Source: Flavobacteriales bacterium (GTDB taxonomy: Bacteria; Bacteroidota; Bacteroidia; NS11-12g; UBA9320). From it: a stretch of 64,000 bases of DNA. Of this stretch, positions 24,788 to 35,100 are shown piece after piece. The notes beneath the pieces are model-generated. The model saw nothing but the letters and a program-made list of their open reading frames with translations, ran no database searches and was not told the DNA's origin. The stretch spans positions 248,001 through 312,000 of the forward strand of contig JACJZU010000003.1 in NCBI GenBank assembly GCA_020635435.1, in the 5' to 3' direction. The translations under genes were made by a program, and so were the position numbers. The first letter of the stretch is position 1. Each line of letters begins with the position of its first letter.

Positions 24788-26221
24788 TTGAATATGGAAA
24801 GCAAACCCGAATCAACCGATAATTCCGGCAACATCAACGATGCAGCACGCAATCTTCTAAAGAGTGTGAGCAGCTTCCTGATCGGGTTGCTCAGCATAGC
24901 ACAAGATGTAGACAAAAGCGAAGCGGAAGCGAATATTCGGTCTGATGTAGAATTCAAGGGTTTCAACATTTGGATCCTATTTTGTTCTGTACTGATATGC
25001 AGCATAGGACTTAACCTGAACTCGACGGCTGTTGTTATCGGTGCGATGCTCATCAGTCCGCTCATGGGGCCTTTGGTGGGGACAGGCTTTTCTGTGGGAA
25101 CGTTCGACAGGGATCTGCTGATCAAATCGCTCAAGAACTTATCAAACGCCCTTATCATCAGTTTACTGGCATCCTATATTTTTTTCTCGCTGGCACCTAC
25201 ATCACACGATCAAAGTGAACTTTTGGCACGCACGAGACCCAATCTGCTGGACCTTTTCGTGGCACTATTTGGAGGTTTTGCGGGAATATTGGCTGTTACC
25301 CGTCGCATCAAAACCAACGTGATACCCGGAGTTGCCATTGCCACGGCATTGATGCCTCCTCTGTGCACGGCGGGGTACGCACTGGCCGCAGCCAACTGGA
25401 CATTCTTTCTCGGGGCATTCTACCTGTTCTTCATCAATTCCGTGATGATCGCGTTCTCCGCGCTGATCGTAGTTTGGTATCTGCGTTTTCCAAAGGCGAC
25501 ATACATTAACCAGCGCACGCGCCGCCTGGTAAGGATCGGTATCATCATTTTTATCGGTATTGTGGCCGTTCCCAGTGCATGGATGTATGCGAGGGCCTTG
25601 CGTGAAACCATATTTATGAACAGGGCAAATGGTTTTATCGATCAACAGATAACGGTGGATGGCCGAAAGATCTTCGATCCGGAGCTGATCTATGGCAGAG
25701 ACAGCAGTTACATTCGATTGTTCGTTTATGGAAAGCCATTCACCGATCAACAGATCGATTCATTCAGGCAGATCCTGTCGAATTACGGCATTTTTAGAAC
25801 CGATCTGCAGATCGAGAATATGGGGTCCATCGATGAGAGTCGGTCCCAGGTGCGCATGAAGGAACTCGAGATCTCCCAAAAGCAACAAGTTTTAAGTGAT
25901 ATTCAACTTCAACTCATGAAACGAACGGAGGAAGTGGACTTCCTGAGCGAGAGATTGAAACAGGTAGAGGGCAAGCTCATTGATAGCGATCAATTGAATA
26001 AGGAAGCTCTGGTTCAATACCCTGAATTGGATCGGATCACCTATAACTGGGAATTACAATCAGACGATTCGATATCGGCAATCCCTACTTTCATTCTGTA
26101 CTTCAAAACAGGCACGCGAATACGCGAACGTTCCATGACCAGAGATAGGGTCAATGAATGGTTGAAAGTGAAATACGAGGAAAAGTTCGACAGTATTCAG
26201 GTATTTACCATCGGGGATTGA
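24788..26221 (+). CDS. DUF389 membrane protein
   Basis: A 477-residue inner-membrane protein. A short N-terminal cytoplasmic part is followed by a DUF389 core with about six transmembrane segments (about 60-275), including the family blocks STAVVIGAMLISPLMGPLVGTGF, AGILAVTR and NVIPGVAIATALMPPLCTAGYAL. A C-terminal region of about 200 residues has an OmpA-like periplasmic feel (KIFDPELIYG) and a coiled coil (about 355-400) and is not part of the usual core. The role of the family is unknown. The TTG at 24788 or ATG at 24794 starts 3-9 bp after queG. Confidence 0.85.
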   Translation: MNMESKPESTDNSGNINDAARNLLKSVSSFLIGLLSIAQDVDKSEAEANIRSDVEFKGFNIWILFCSVLICSIGLNLNSTAVVIGAMLISPLMGPLVGTGFSVGTFDRDLLIKSLKNLSNALIISLLASYIFFSLAPTSHDQSELLARTRPNLLDLFVALFGGFAGILAVTRRIKTNVIPGVAIATALMPPLCTAGYALAAANWTFFLGAFYLFFINSVMIAFSALIVVWYLRFPKATYINQRTRRLVRIGIIIFIGIVAVPSAWMYARALRETIFMNRANGFIDQQITVDGRKIFDPELIYGRDSSYIRLFVYGKPFTDQQIDSFRQILSNYGIFRTDLQIENMGSIDESRSQVRMKELEISQKQQVLSDIQLQLMKRTEEVDFLSERLKQVEGKLIDSDQLNKEALVQYPELDRITYNWELQSDDSISAIPTFILYFKTGTRIRERSMTRDRVNEWLKVKYEEKFDSIQVFTIGD

Positions 26222-26248
26222 GTTCAGACCGTTTTGCTCTCGTTCTGA

Positions 26249-27343
26249 TTAAACGTTAAATCTGAAGTGCATTACATCGCCATCCTGTACGATGTATTCT
26301 TTCCCTTCCACACGCAGCTTTCCGGCATCTCTGCAGGCAGCTTCTGATCCGTAACCGACAAAATCGGTGTAAGCGATCACTTCTGCCCGAATGAATCCCT
26401 TTTCAAAGTCGCTGTGGATCACACCGGCGGCTTGGGGAGCCTTCATTCCACGGGTTATGGTCCAGGCTCTTACTTCTTTCACACCGGCAGTGAAGTACGT
26501 GATGTAATTGAGCAAGCGATAAGCCGACTGGATCAATCGTGCAACACCACTTTCGGCAAGTCCCATTTCTTCCAGGAACATGACCTGATCCTCGCGCGCC
26601 ATTGTAGCGATCTCGGCCTCAATTGCGGCGGATATCAGGAGTATTTCGGCATTCTCGTCCGATACCGAGGCCCGAAATGCCTCTGTGTGCTTGTTTCCGC
26701 TCAAAACGCTTGCTTCATCCACATTACATACATAGAGGATCGGCTTTGCGGTCAAAAGCTGCAGATCGTTGATCAGTTCTTGCTCATCTTCATCCATTTC
26801 CAGGGATCGGGCAGAGCGGCCCTCGCTGAGATGCGCCTTCATACGTTCGAGAATATCAGCCTGCTTCCGTGCTGCTTTGTCTCCTGTAGAGGCCGCTTTC
26901 CTTTGTTTGGTCAGACGATTCTCAAGCGTTTCAAGATCTTTGAGTTGTAATTCCGTATCGATGATCTCCTTGTCGCGAACCGGATCCACCGATCCGTCGA
27001 CATGCACCACATTGGGGTCGTCGAAACATCGCACCACATGGATAATGGCATTTGTGCTGCGGATATTTCCAAGGAATTGATTCCCCAGACCCTCACCTTT
27101 ACTTGCACCTTTGACCAATCCGGCTATATCAACGATCTCAATAGTTGTAGGAACCACCTTTTGTGGTTTTACCAATTCCTCCAGTTTGAACAGACGTTGA
27201 TCGGGTACCGTAATAGTGCCTACATTGGGCTCTATGGTGCAAAAAGGGAAATTAGCGCTTTGAGCCTGCGCATTGCTGAGGCAGTTGAAAAGGGTTGATT
27301 TTCCAACATTCGGGAGTCCTACAATTCCGCACTGTAAAGCCAT
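26249..27343 (-). CDS. ychF: Ribosome-binding ATPase YchF
   Basis: A 364-residue universally conserved Obg-like ATPase. G1 is GIVGLPNVGKST, G3 DIAGLVKGASKGEGLGNQFL, and the G4 position reads NVDE (CNVDEASV), the change from NKxD that gives ATP preference. A helical hairpin insert (about 120-200) precedes the C-terminal TGS domain (about 280-364, with RAWTITRGMKAPQAAGVIHSDFEKGFIRAEV). It acts on ribosomes and in stress responses. Its stop lies 27 bp from that of the convergent DUF389 gene. A TAAACTTG sequence 21 bp upstream is a possible -7 element. Confidence 0.97.
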   Translation of the reverse strand: MALQCGIVGLPNVGKSTLFNCLSNAQAQSANFPFCTIEPNVGTITVPDQRLFKLEELVKPQKVVPTTIEIVDIAGLVKGASKGEGLGNQFLGNIRSTNAIIHVVRCFDDPNVVHVDGSVDPVRDKEIIDTELQLKDLETLENRLTKQRKAASTGDKAARKQADILERMKAHLSEGRSARSLEMDEDEQELINDLQLLTAKPILYVCNVDEASVLSGNKHTEAFRASVSDENAEILLISAAIEAEIATMAREDQVMFLEEMGLAESGVARLIQSAYRLLNYITYFTAGVKEVRAWTITRGMKAPQAAGVIHSDFEKGFIRAEVIAYTDFVGYGSEAACRDAGKLRVEGKEYIVQDGDVMHFRFNV

Positions 27344-27394
27344 TCGTATTTTTTTTTAAGGCTGCAAGTTTACGCTTATTGTGCGGATTCTGCT

Positions 27395-28006
27395 CTAAGG
27401 AATGCCGATGTATTTGTGCGTTTGCAGACTCAGCATCCAACGCGGATTGGCTTTTATGAAGTCCACGATCAACGATTCCATTTGTTGTTGTTTGCTCCAT
27501 TCGGGCTGAAGTAGGCGGATACAGGAATCTTTGAGATGCTTTTCGTGGCTGAGTCCCCAGTCGAAATCGGAACGATTGTAGACGATCACCTTGTATTCAT
27601 CTGCCATTTTCAAGGCTTCTGTTAGCGGAGCCTTGAACTTTTTAGGAGATACACAGATCCAGTCAAAAGTTCCTCGAATTGGCCAGGCTCCGGAAGTTTC
27701 GAGATGCACGCGCTTTCCCCTGGAGTGCAGAGACGCGCAAAGTGCGCTTAGGTCGTACATACAGGGCTCTCCACCGGTTATTACCACGATGTTGGCAGGG
27801 AATTCCTCCGCCTCTTGGGCGAGTTCCTCTGCCGACCGGACCGGGTAGCCCTCGGTCTCCCAACTTTCCTTCACATCGCACCACACGCAACCCACATCAC
27901 AACCTGCCAGGCGGATGAAGAAGGCCGCCTGTCCTGTATAACGACCTTCACCCTGAATGGTGTAGAAGGCCTCCATTACCGGAAAATCAAGCTGTGCGGT
28001 TTGCAA
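27395..28006 (-). CDS. queE: 7-carboxy-7-deazaguanine synthase QueE
   Basis: A 203-residue radical-SAM enzyme of the queuosine pathway converting carboxy-tetrahydropterin to CDG. PVMEAFYTIQGEGRYTG (9-25) is the family start, CDVGCVWCD (33-41) holds the Cx3Cx2C cluster motif, and VVITGGEP (73-80) is the SAM site. The start codon is TTG at 28006, overlapping the end of folD by 20 bp; an internal ATG at 27976 would remove part of the conserved start. Co-expression with folD is implied by the overlap. Confidence 0.95.
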   Translation of the reverse strand: MQTAQLDFPVMEAFYTIQGEGRYTGQAAFFIRLAGCDVGCVWCDVKESWETEGYPVRSAEELAQEAEEFPANIVVITGGEPCMYDLSALCASLHSRGKRVHLETSGAWPIRGTFDWICVSPKKFKAPLTEALKMADEYKVIVYNRSDFDWGLSHEKHLKDSCIRLLQPEWSKQQQMESLIVDFIKANPRWMLSLQTHKYIGIP

Positions 28007-28871
28007 GTTTTTGTTTGTAAGCTTTGAGTGTGTTTTGCATCAATCCGATGATGGTCATGGGCCCAACTCCCCCCGGAACCGGAGTGATCCAGGATGCCAC
28101 TTCCTTCACCTCTTCGTAGGCCACATCACCCTTCAGCACATAACCTTTTTCGTTTTGAGCATCTACTCGGGTTATGCCAACGTCGATTACCACAGCGCCA
28201 GGTCTCACCATATCCGCTGTCACAAATTCCGGTCTTCCGAGAGCAACGATCAATATATCCGCCATTCGCGTATATGAGGCCAGATCCCTCGTCCTGCTGT
28301 GCGTAAGCGTTACCGTTGCATTACCGGGATTATCGTTTCTGGACATCAGAATGCTCATCGGCCGACCGACAATATTGCTTCTCCCTACTACAACACAGTG
28401 TTTACCGCTCGTCTCTATGCCGTTGCGATCGAGCAATTGCAATATTCCATAAGGAGTGGCGGATATGAATGTATCCTCTCCTTTGGTCAGTTTTCCAATA
28501 TTTACATCGTGGAACCCGTCTACATCCTTGGAGGGATCGATCGCATGTGTAACCCTTGGTTCGGATATGTGCGCAGGCAGCGGCAATTGTACGATCAACC
28601 CATCGATCTGATCGTTTTCATTGATGGCGGCAATTTCACGGAGCAGATCTTCTTCGGTGGTATCGGCCGCGAAACGCATCACTGTAGAATTGAAACCTAC
28701 TTTTTTGCAGGCGTTCTCCTTGTTCTTTACATAGGTTTTGCTGGCACCGTCTTCACCAACCAATATGGCAACCAAATGGGGTGGGCGCAGTCCCTTAGAG
28801 GTTAGTTCAAGAACTTCCCTTGCGATCTCTTCCTTGATCACATCCGATAAAGCTTTTCCATTCAAGTCCAT
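27987..28871 (-). CDS. folD: Bifunctional methylene-THF dehydrogenase / cyclohydrolase FolD
   Basis: A 294-residue cytoplasmic enzyme that interconverts methylene-, methenyl- and formyl-tetrahydrofolate with NADP. Motifs: VGEDGASKTYVKNKENACKKVG (catalytic Lys in the YVKNK block), DGLIVQLPLPAHI, DVDGFH, VVVGRSNIVGRPM (nucleotide loop) and the final TPVPGGVGPMT. The ATG at 28871 fits the family; a longer frame upstream is unrelated. Its 3' end overlaps queE. The next gene upstream is divergent, about 80 bp away. Confidence 0.97.
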   Translation of the reverse strand: MDLNGKALSDVIKEEIAREVLELTSKGLRPPHLVAILVGEDGASKTYVKNKENACKKVGFNSTVMRFAADTTEEDLLREIAAINENDQIDGLIVQLPLPAHISEPRVTHAIDPSKDVDGFHDVNIGKLTKGEDTFISATPYGILQLLDRNGIETSGKHCVVVGRSNIVGRPMSILMSRNDNPGNATVTLTHSRTRDLASYTRMADILIVALGRPEFVTADMVRPGAVVIDVGITRVDAQNEKGYVLKGDVAYEEVKEVASWITPVPGGVGPMTIIGLMQNTLKAYKQKLANRTA

Positions 28872-28953
28872 TAGGCGCGTTTTTGACCGCAATATTAGGC
28901 ATCGAGGGGAAAAGAGCGAGGGGTGCGGAGCGGAAAATGCGTTGTTTTGTATC

Positions 28954-29664
28954 GTGATCAGGCAAAAAGGCGTCAGAAGTACATTGGTCTCAAGGCCGTT
29001 TGCAGGCTTTTGGGCGTGTTGCCTGCTTTTGCTGAACTCTTGTGATACTGGTCGGATCATCGAAGGACCGAAGGCGAGGGGCGAAGTGTACTTCCCGTTA
29101 GCCAGGGGGATGTCGTGGGTCTATAGGGTAGATTCCATAGTTTTTGACGATTTCCGGAGGCAGATAGATACACACCGCTATCGGGTTCGGTATCACATCA
29201 CTGACAGTATCAATGAAAACGGAAGGTGGGCGCATCGAACCATCCGAAGCATGAGACCGGAGGGATCAAGTAGGTGGCAGTATCTGGAGGATCTCTATTT
29301 GTACCGCGATGATTACTGGGCCATCGAGAAAAGGAACAATACCATGGAAGTTAAGCTTGGTTTTCCGCTCGCGCTCTATAAGGCCTGGGATGGCAATCTG
29401 TTCAATTTGCAGGAAGAAGCGCAATTTGAGATACTCACCTTACATGAGCCCTTGGTTGTGGATGGATATGCCTATAATTCAACCCTTGAAGTTCTGAGAA
29501 AGGATGTGTCCAACGCGCTTCAACGCAGTTATTCCTCGGAGATCTATCAGAAGGGTGTTGGATTGATACAGCGAAGGGAAATTGAAAAACGATCGGATCA
29601 GATCGGTCAGGAGATTCCAAGAGGATATGAGCTCACGTACACGCTGGAAGAATTTAGGCCTTAG
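28954..29664 (+). CDS. Lipoprotein of a tandem paralogous pair (first copy)
   Basis: About 236 residues from a GTG at 28954, with a hydrophobic signal and lipobox LLLLNSC. The mature part resembles the next protein: an ARGMSWVYRVDSIVFDDFRRQIDT block here and AQGMRLEYRVDSIHYNAFESRIDT there, and both later have FPLALYKAWDGN / FPVEVGKIWDGN and a final GVGLIQR / GLGLIKY part. The two therefore arose by duplication. Predicted all-beta, sorted to an envelope membrane. I do not recognise the family. The start codon is uncertain, since ATG is absent in the right place. Confidence 0.65.
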   Translation: MIRQKGVRSTLVSRPFAGFWACCLLLLNSCDTGRIIEGPKARGEVYFPLARGMSWVYRVDSIVFDDFRRQIDTHRYRVRYHITDSINENGRWAHRTIRSMRPEGSSRWQYLEDLYLYRDDYWAIEKRNNTMEVKLGFPLALYKAWDGNLFNLQEEAQFEILTLHEPLVVDGYAYNSTLEVLRKDVSNALQRSYSSEIYQKGVGLIQRREIEKRSDQIGQEIPRGYELTYTLEEFRP

Positions 29665-30301
29665 CTTTCCTGTATTCATTGGACTTGCTGTGGCCTCATG
29701 CAACACAACGGAGGAAATTGGATCCATACAAGCCGATTTCTATCCGGCCGCTCAGGGAATGCGCCTCGAATACCGGGTGGATAGCATTCATTACAATGCA
29801 TTTGAATCGCGGATCGATACCTTCATGGTTTACGAGCAACGGATCTTTGAAAAGACGATGGAATCAGGCAGGGAGGAGTTCAACATTCGGGTGAGCTATC
29901 GTTCAGACACGACTTCGAATTGGGAATTCAACCATTACGAAAAGATCCGCAAAACGGCCACAATGCTTGAGCAGGTAATTGCCAATGTCCGATACATACG
30001 CCTGGTGTTTCCGGTTGAAGTGGGAAAGATCTGGGATGGGAATGCCGGAAATTCTTCCTCAAAGGTTATGTTCCGCTACAAGGAGATAGGGGGAAGGGTC
30101 GTGAATTCTAACAGGATCTTTAGTAGTTGTTTGTTGGTGGATGAAGGTCGCGATTCATTGTTAACCGGTATGTCCGGTGGTTTTGCATGGTACGCTGAGG
30201 GTTTGGGCTTGATCAAGTACGAGCATCGGGATATAGACCTGACAGGGAATGCCGCCGATGGTTATAAATTGACCAAAGAACTCACGGATTGGCAGTTTTG
30301 A
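29627..30301 (+). CDS. Lipoprotein of a tandem paralogous pair (second copy)
   Basis: A 224-residue paralogue of the preceding lipoprotein, with lipobox LAVASC. Its ATG at 29627 lies inside the end of the previous gene, an overlap of 38 bp, so the two are likely translated from one message. Shared landmarks include YRVDSIHYNAFESRIDT, FPVEVGKIWDGN and EGLGLIKYEHRD. Function unknown; the pairing with a subtilase directly downstream may mean a shared role at the envelope. Confidence 0.7.
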   Translation: MSSRTRWKNLGLSFPVFIGLAVASCNTTEEIGSIQADFYPAAQGMRLEYRVDSIHYNAFESRIDTFMVYEQRIFEKTMESGREEFNIRVSYRSDTTSNWEFNHYEKIRKTATMLEQVIANVRYIRLVFPVEVGKIWDGNAGNSSSKVMFRYKEIGGRVVNSNRIFSSCLLVDEGRDSLLTGMSGGFAWYAEGLGLIKYEHRDIDLTGNAADGYKLTKELTDWQF

Positions 30302-30321
30302 ATCCTTTATTTTGCGGCCCG

Positions 30322-32028
30322 ATGGTTAAGAGGCTCTTCATTGTTTTCTTGTTCCTGTGCATTTTCCTGAACATAGGGGAGGTCAAGTGTCAGCCCACTG
30401 CTGAATACCATCACTATCTCGTTCTTTTCAAGGACAAGGGATTGCGTTACACTTCTTTTCGCGATTCGTTAAAGTTTCTCACGCCGGAGGCCCTCGATCG
30501 GAGAAAGCGGTTCCATATTGGACTGGATAGTTTCGACTTGCCGGTAACTAAGGCCTATCTCGATAATATCAGATCTGCGGATGTACGGGTATTGTATGCC
30601 ACGCGATGGCTCAATGGAGCGGTAATTCGGGTTAAAAACCACGATGCTGCCCGAATTCTGAGGATAAAGTTCTTTGTAGATCAGGTCACCTATCTGGGTA
30701 GTGCAAAAATTTCAGGGGATCGGCAACTTCGCATTGAAGATCCTGATGAGCTCAATTCCGATCCTGCATCGGTTCCCTTCGATGTGAATGCATACGGTCA
30801 GGCAGCCGATCAGTTGAAAATGACGGCCATAGACAAGATCCATGCAAGCGGGTATTGGGGTGAAGGAATTCGGGTGGCCGTTTTGGATGCCGGATTCCGA
30901 AAGGTGAACAGCCTTTCTGCTTTCAAGCACCTTCGTACTGAAAAAGAGATACGAGTGTGGGATCTGGTTGATTTTGATGGAGAAGTTTACACCGATGATG
31001 CCCATGGAATGCATGTTCTGGGTTGTATGGCGGCCTGGGCTCCAAAGGAATATTCCGGCTCGGCTCCGGCCGCTGAATATTTCCTGTTTCGGACGGAGAA
31101 TTCTGCTACCGAAACGCTCCTGGAAGAATTGAATTGGGTTCGTGCAGCAGAGATCGCCGACAGTTTAGGCATAGACATTATCAATTCCTCGTTGGGCTAC
31201 ACGACGTTCGACGAACCTTTGCCTCCCCATTCGAGAGATGATCTGGACGGGCAGACCACGTATATAGCAAAGGCTGCTCAGATCGCTGTTTCCAGAGGTA
31301 TACTTGTGGTGAACAGTGCCGGAAACGATGGAAACAAAAGCTGGAGGAAATTGAATTCACCCGCGGACGTTGAAGAAGTGGTATCCGTTGGCTCTGTTGA
31401 TGCCAAGCTCAATCCATCTCCTTTCACCTCCAGTGGACCCACTGCCGATGGGCGCATGAAGCCTGACGTTTGTGCATTGGGCAGTTCAACCGTATTGATC
31501 GCCACTTACGGGGGCGTTTACCGATCCAATGGAACCAGTTATTCTACGCCAATAATTGCAGGTGTAGGTGCATGTTTGATGGAAAAGCATCCGGAAGTGA
31601 CTCCGATTGAGTTACGTCTGGCCCTTATTTTCAGCTCCTCGCGTTTTTCGAATCCGGATACGTTGCTTGGGTCCGGAATTCCGAATGCTTATTTTGCCAG
31701 CCTCGCACTCGGAGCAGATCTAGGTAGGGAGTCTGCAGTTGTTGAATCGCCCAAGAACATCAACTGCCCGGATTGTAATCTCAGCATTTACTCCCCCTCC
31801 GAAGTGAAGCATCCGCTGTACCTCTCGATCTACAGTTGTCGTAAGTTCATTTTTTTCAAATACTACAAATACGAAGGTTCTCAGTACTTCAGGCGAATGG
31901 GCAACTTAGCCCGACTTACCCTCAACAATATCGACAACTCGCGGGATATTCGATTAAAAGCCGGACCACACAAGAAAATAAAACCCCGTGCCAAAGCGTG
32001 GCTGGATATGGAATTTCCGGCTCAATAA
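30322..32028 (+). CDS. Subtilisin-like serine protease (S8), exported
   Basis: A 568-residue protein with a signal peptide (1-23, ending EVKCQ), a pro-region (about 24-160) and an S8 domain. The catalytic triad is Asp189 (VLDAGF), His228 (DAHGMHVLG) and Ser406 (NGTSYSTP), with Asn335 (NSAGND) for the oxyanion hole. After the protease domain about 100 residues remain, including two close cysteines (CPDC), without a clear T9SS sorting sequence. It follows the lipoprotein pair by 20 bp, and a TATTTTGC element sits just before the ATG, so it may also have its own promoter. Confidence 0.9.
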   Translation: MVKRLFIVFLFLCIFLNIGEVKCQPTAEYHHYLVLFKDKGLRYTSFRDSLKFLTPEALDRRKRFHIGLDSFDLPVTKAYLDNIRSADVRVLYATRWLNGAVIRVKNHDAARILRIKFFVDQVTYLGSAKISGDRQLRIEDPDELNSDPASVPFDVNAYGQAADQLKMTAIDKIHASGYWGEGIRVAVLDAGFRKVNSLSAFKHLRTEKEIRVWDLVDFDGEVYTDDAHGMHVLGCMAAWAPKEYSGSAPAAEYFLFRTENSATETLLEELNWVRAAEIADSLGIDIINSSLGYTTFDEPLPPHSRDDLDGQTTYIAKAAQIAVSRGILVVNSAGNDGNKSWRKLNSPADVEEVVSVGSVDAKLNPSPFTSSGPTADGRMKPDVCALGSSTVLIATYGGVYRSNGTSYSTPIIAGVGACLMEKHPEVTPIELRLALIFSSSRFSNPDTLLGSGIPNAYFASLALGADLGRESAVVESPKNINCPDCNLSIYSPSEVKHPLYLSIYSCRKFIFFKYYKYEGSQYFRRMGNLARLTLNNIDNSRDIRLKAGPHKKIKPRAKAWLDMEFPAQ

Positions 32029-32100
32029 AGATTCGAAGCAGGCAATTCCAGTTTGCCTCGCTGAGCCATGAGCGGTAAAATACTCAACGGGTCATTGAGC

Positions 32101-35100
32101 TCAATGCAGCACTTCCAATTTCACTGAAATGAGCTCACCGTGCCCACTCAATAACATCAGATAATTGCCGGCGGGCACAGCAGTCAGATCGAGCGTTTCG
32201 GTCAGATCGTTCAATTTGCCCCCTTGCAGGCGCTTTCCCGAGATCTCGAAGAGATCGTATCGATGGAATCGCATGTGTTCCTGACTGACCACGACAAGAT
32301 CGCGAACCGGATTTGGATAGAATTGAACACCGAAACGGGCTGCATCATGTATGCCCACACCGAATGTAGCTGTGAATTGACCACGAAGCGTGTCGTTTCT
32401 AAGATCCTGATCATCAGCTAATTGTGTAAAAACTATTGTCTCATAGATACCGGTTTCACGTGGGAAGAATACACTATCGAAGGTTACGATGCGGTTTTTG
32501 CCACTATCGAGTGTAATGGTACGATCGGAACGAAATACCTGATCTCCGTTTCTCCAGATCTCATAACGAAGTGGAAATTCATCCACCTGATCCGATTCAC
32601 CAAGATTCGTAGCGACGCCTTTTGGAGCAATACGTTGGTTGTAGATCACTTCATCTTCATCGGTCGGGAATTCGATTCGCTCTATTCCAACATCGTCGGA
32701 TTTAGCGGAATTGAACTTCATGTTTATCGTATCGTCTTCTGAGTAATTATCACCCGTGGCATCAACCCATGCCTGAACGTTGAATTCCCCGTATTCAGCG
32801 GGAACATAGATGGCCGGGAACTGCACATTCAGGAAACTATCGGCTGAAAGCGGTCGGGTTTTAACCCGGCTCCTGTATTGTTCAGTGCCCATGTACTGAA
32901 TGCGCAACTCAACAGGAATGGAGTCGGTAATTGCCGAATAACCATCATTTCGGATCAACACCTCGGGAACGACTGGATCCCGATTCATTTCATAACGTTG
33001 GGCAGATGAGGGACTTAATATGGTCTGCATGGAAGCATTCAAAGCAGGAATGACCCGGAATTCAACTTCAACTGTGTCGTTTGCCCGCAATTGATCGGAT
33101 GACCAGCTTGAATAAAATAGGGCAGTGTATGTACCTTTTTCGGGCGCGAGCCATGAATTTCCAAAACTGAATATTGATGAGCTGTCCGGTGCCAAATTTG
33201 TTCTGAACATCACAGAATCGCGGTATTCCAGGCTACCGGTTCTCAGGTTAAAGATGTTTACATAAACCTTGGTCGAATCCGTGAAAGAGCTTAACCCCAG
33301 ATTTTGAATAGCCCCCACAGGAATCAATGGATCAGTTAAGAGGTACTTCTTCCCTTCAGCGGGCACCGATGGACCAAGCATCACAAGATCTCTTGGATGT
33401 ACACCCCAGAATATGGTTTCGAGGGTGTCGTTGCTCCAATCCTGATCGCCTGATAACATGGCGATGGCCCGGAAACGGTATCGTGCCGGTGTAGCAGGTA
33501 AGGTGAAATTATTGAAAATACTTTGGGTAGTCGAGTATTTGATCAAACTGTGCAGATTCGTATCGGCATAAACGATAGAACCTTTCGCATCAAAGATCTG
33601 AGCAATGATATGGAAACTATCCTGATCGCGTGAACCGAGATTCCGGATCTCCACGAACGGCTGGAAGCGATTGCCCAACGCAAAGCGTTGTCCATTCACC
33701 GGACGGTTGACCTTCTGGATTCCGATATCGTTTGCTTTGATTGAATTCACGTAGATCCGCGCGGTGTCGTTCGTTGGAAAGGAGTCGATATGGTTCGAGA
33801 CAAAGGCCAAAAAGTAAATGATACCTTCTTTAGGAAGTGTGAGCGTATCAAAATCCAGGATCAGTGACTCTTTGCCGGCGAGGCTGAAACGCTGTTCTTG
33901 CTGATGCAGAACCTGATCATTTTGAACTAATTGCAGGGTGAGCAGTACATTGCGTTGGTCGCGGATTCCATTGTTCACCAGTCGAACTATAGGCCAAATG
34001 GAATCGCTGTTCATTTCATATTCTGCCCCATTGATGGGATCGAAAAAGCGTTCCACCGCCAGATCATGGCGTATCACGACATCAAATTGACGGTACAATG
34101 TATCGTTATCCTTGATCAGGTCTCCGGACAACTTCGTGTGTACACGCAATGTGAATCGCCCCAGATTGTTTCGGGAAAATGAACTGTCGAAACGAATGCG
34201 CAATGAATCGTTGGATTTCAAGGTTACGGTTCGTACGCTCCTGTAAACTACCGAGTTGGAAGGATTGATGATCTCACAAACTACATCGAAAGGTGCTTTT
34301 TGATCGTTGAAACCGTAATTTACAATGGTCACAGCAGGGCCAATGCTGTCGAACTGGTCATATTCGATGGTATCGTTGGCCGCCGGATAATCGACACGGA
34401 GAATTCCCACATCGTGCGCAACCTGTATTCTGGGCTGAATGTTGAATTTGAAATCGTAACCGGGTGAAAAGGGTGTCCAAACGTTATTGCCCAAAGGTGC
34501 AGTGAAGTAGAAGGCATCCGGACGCACCGGAATTTCAGGCTGATAGGCAAAAGCGATGTTATTTGTATCGGTTTGGCGCAGGCCCACAAAGAAATCGCCC
34601 CGCACCTGTACACGAGGGAGAACAGGAAGGATGTAATTCCCGATAACGGATTTGAGCGTATCGGAAGAGAAAATATTCTTTCCGGGCAATCCATTGCTGT
34701 CCGTTTCCCAAATACCGATCTGGAAGGGTAGTCCTTGTAAAACACCAAATTCAACCTTAACCTGATTGATGTGACTGATACTATCGGAATGAAAGCGAGC
34801 CACAAAATCACCGGTGCTCCCCTGGAAACCAATCCCTCCGGCCATTCCGGTGAATGGGTCTGCATGCGAATAAACGTTGTAATTGACGAGTCTGTCGATG
34901 AAAGAGGTGTCGTCACCCGCAAATCCATCTTTCCCGATCACAACGGTTAGTCGTTCTCTGCCCTGGGTATCGGGTTGGTGGTTGGAGAATTTGACAATAC
35001 GCGATTCGAAAGGAGGAATTTCCGACACGGTAGTAGAGTCCAGAAAATGGTTGGCTCCACGCACGTGAAGGTAGACCGGGTGATTGCGAACTGTATCCAA

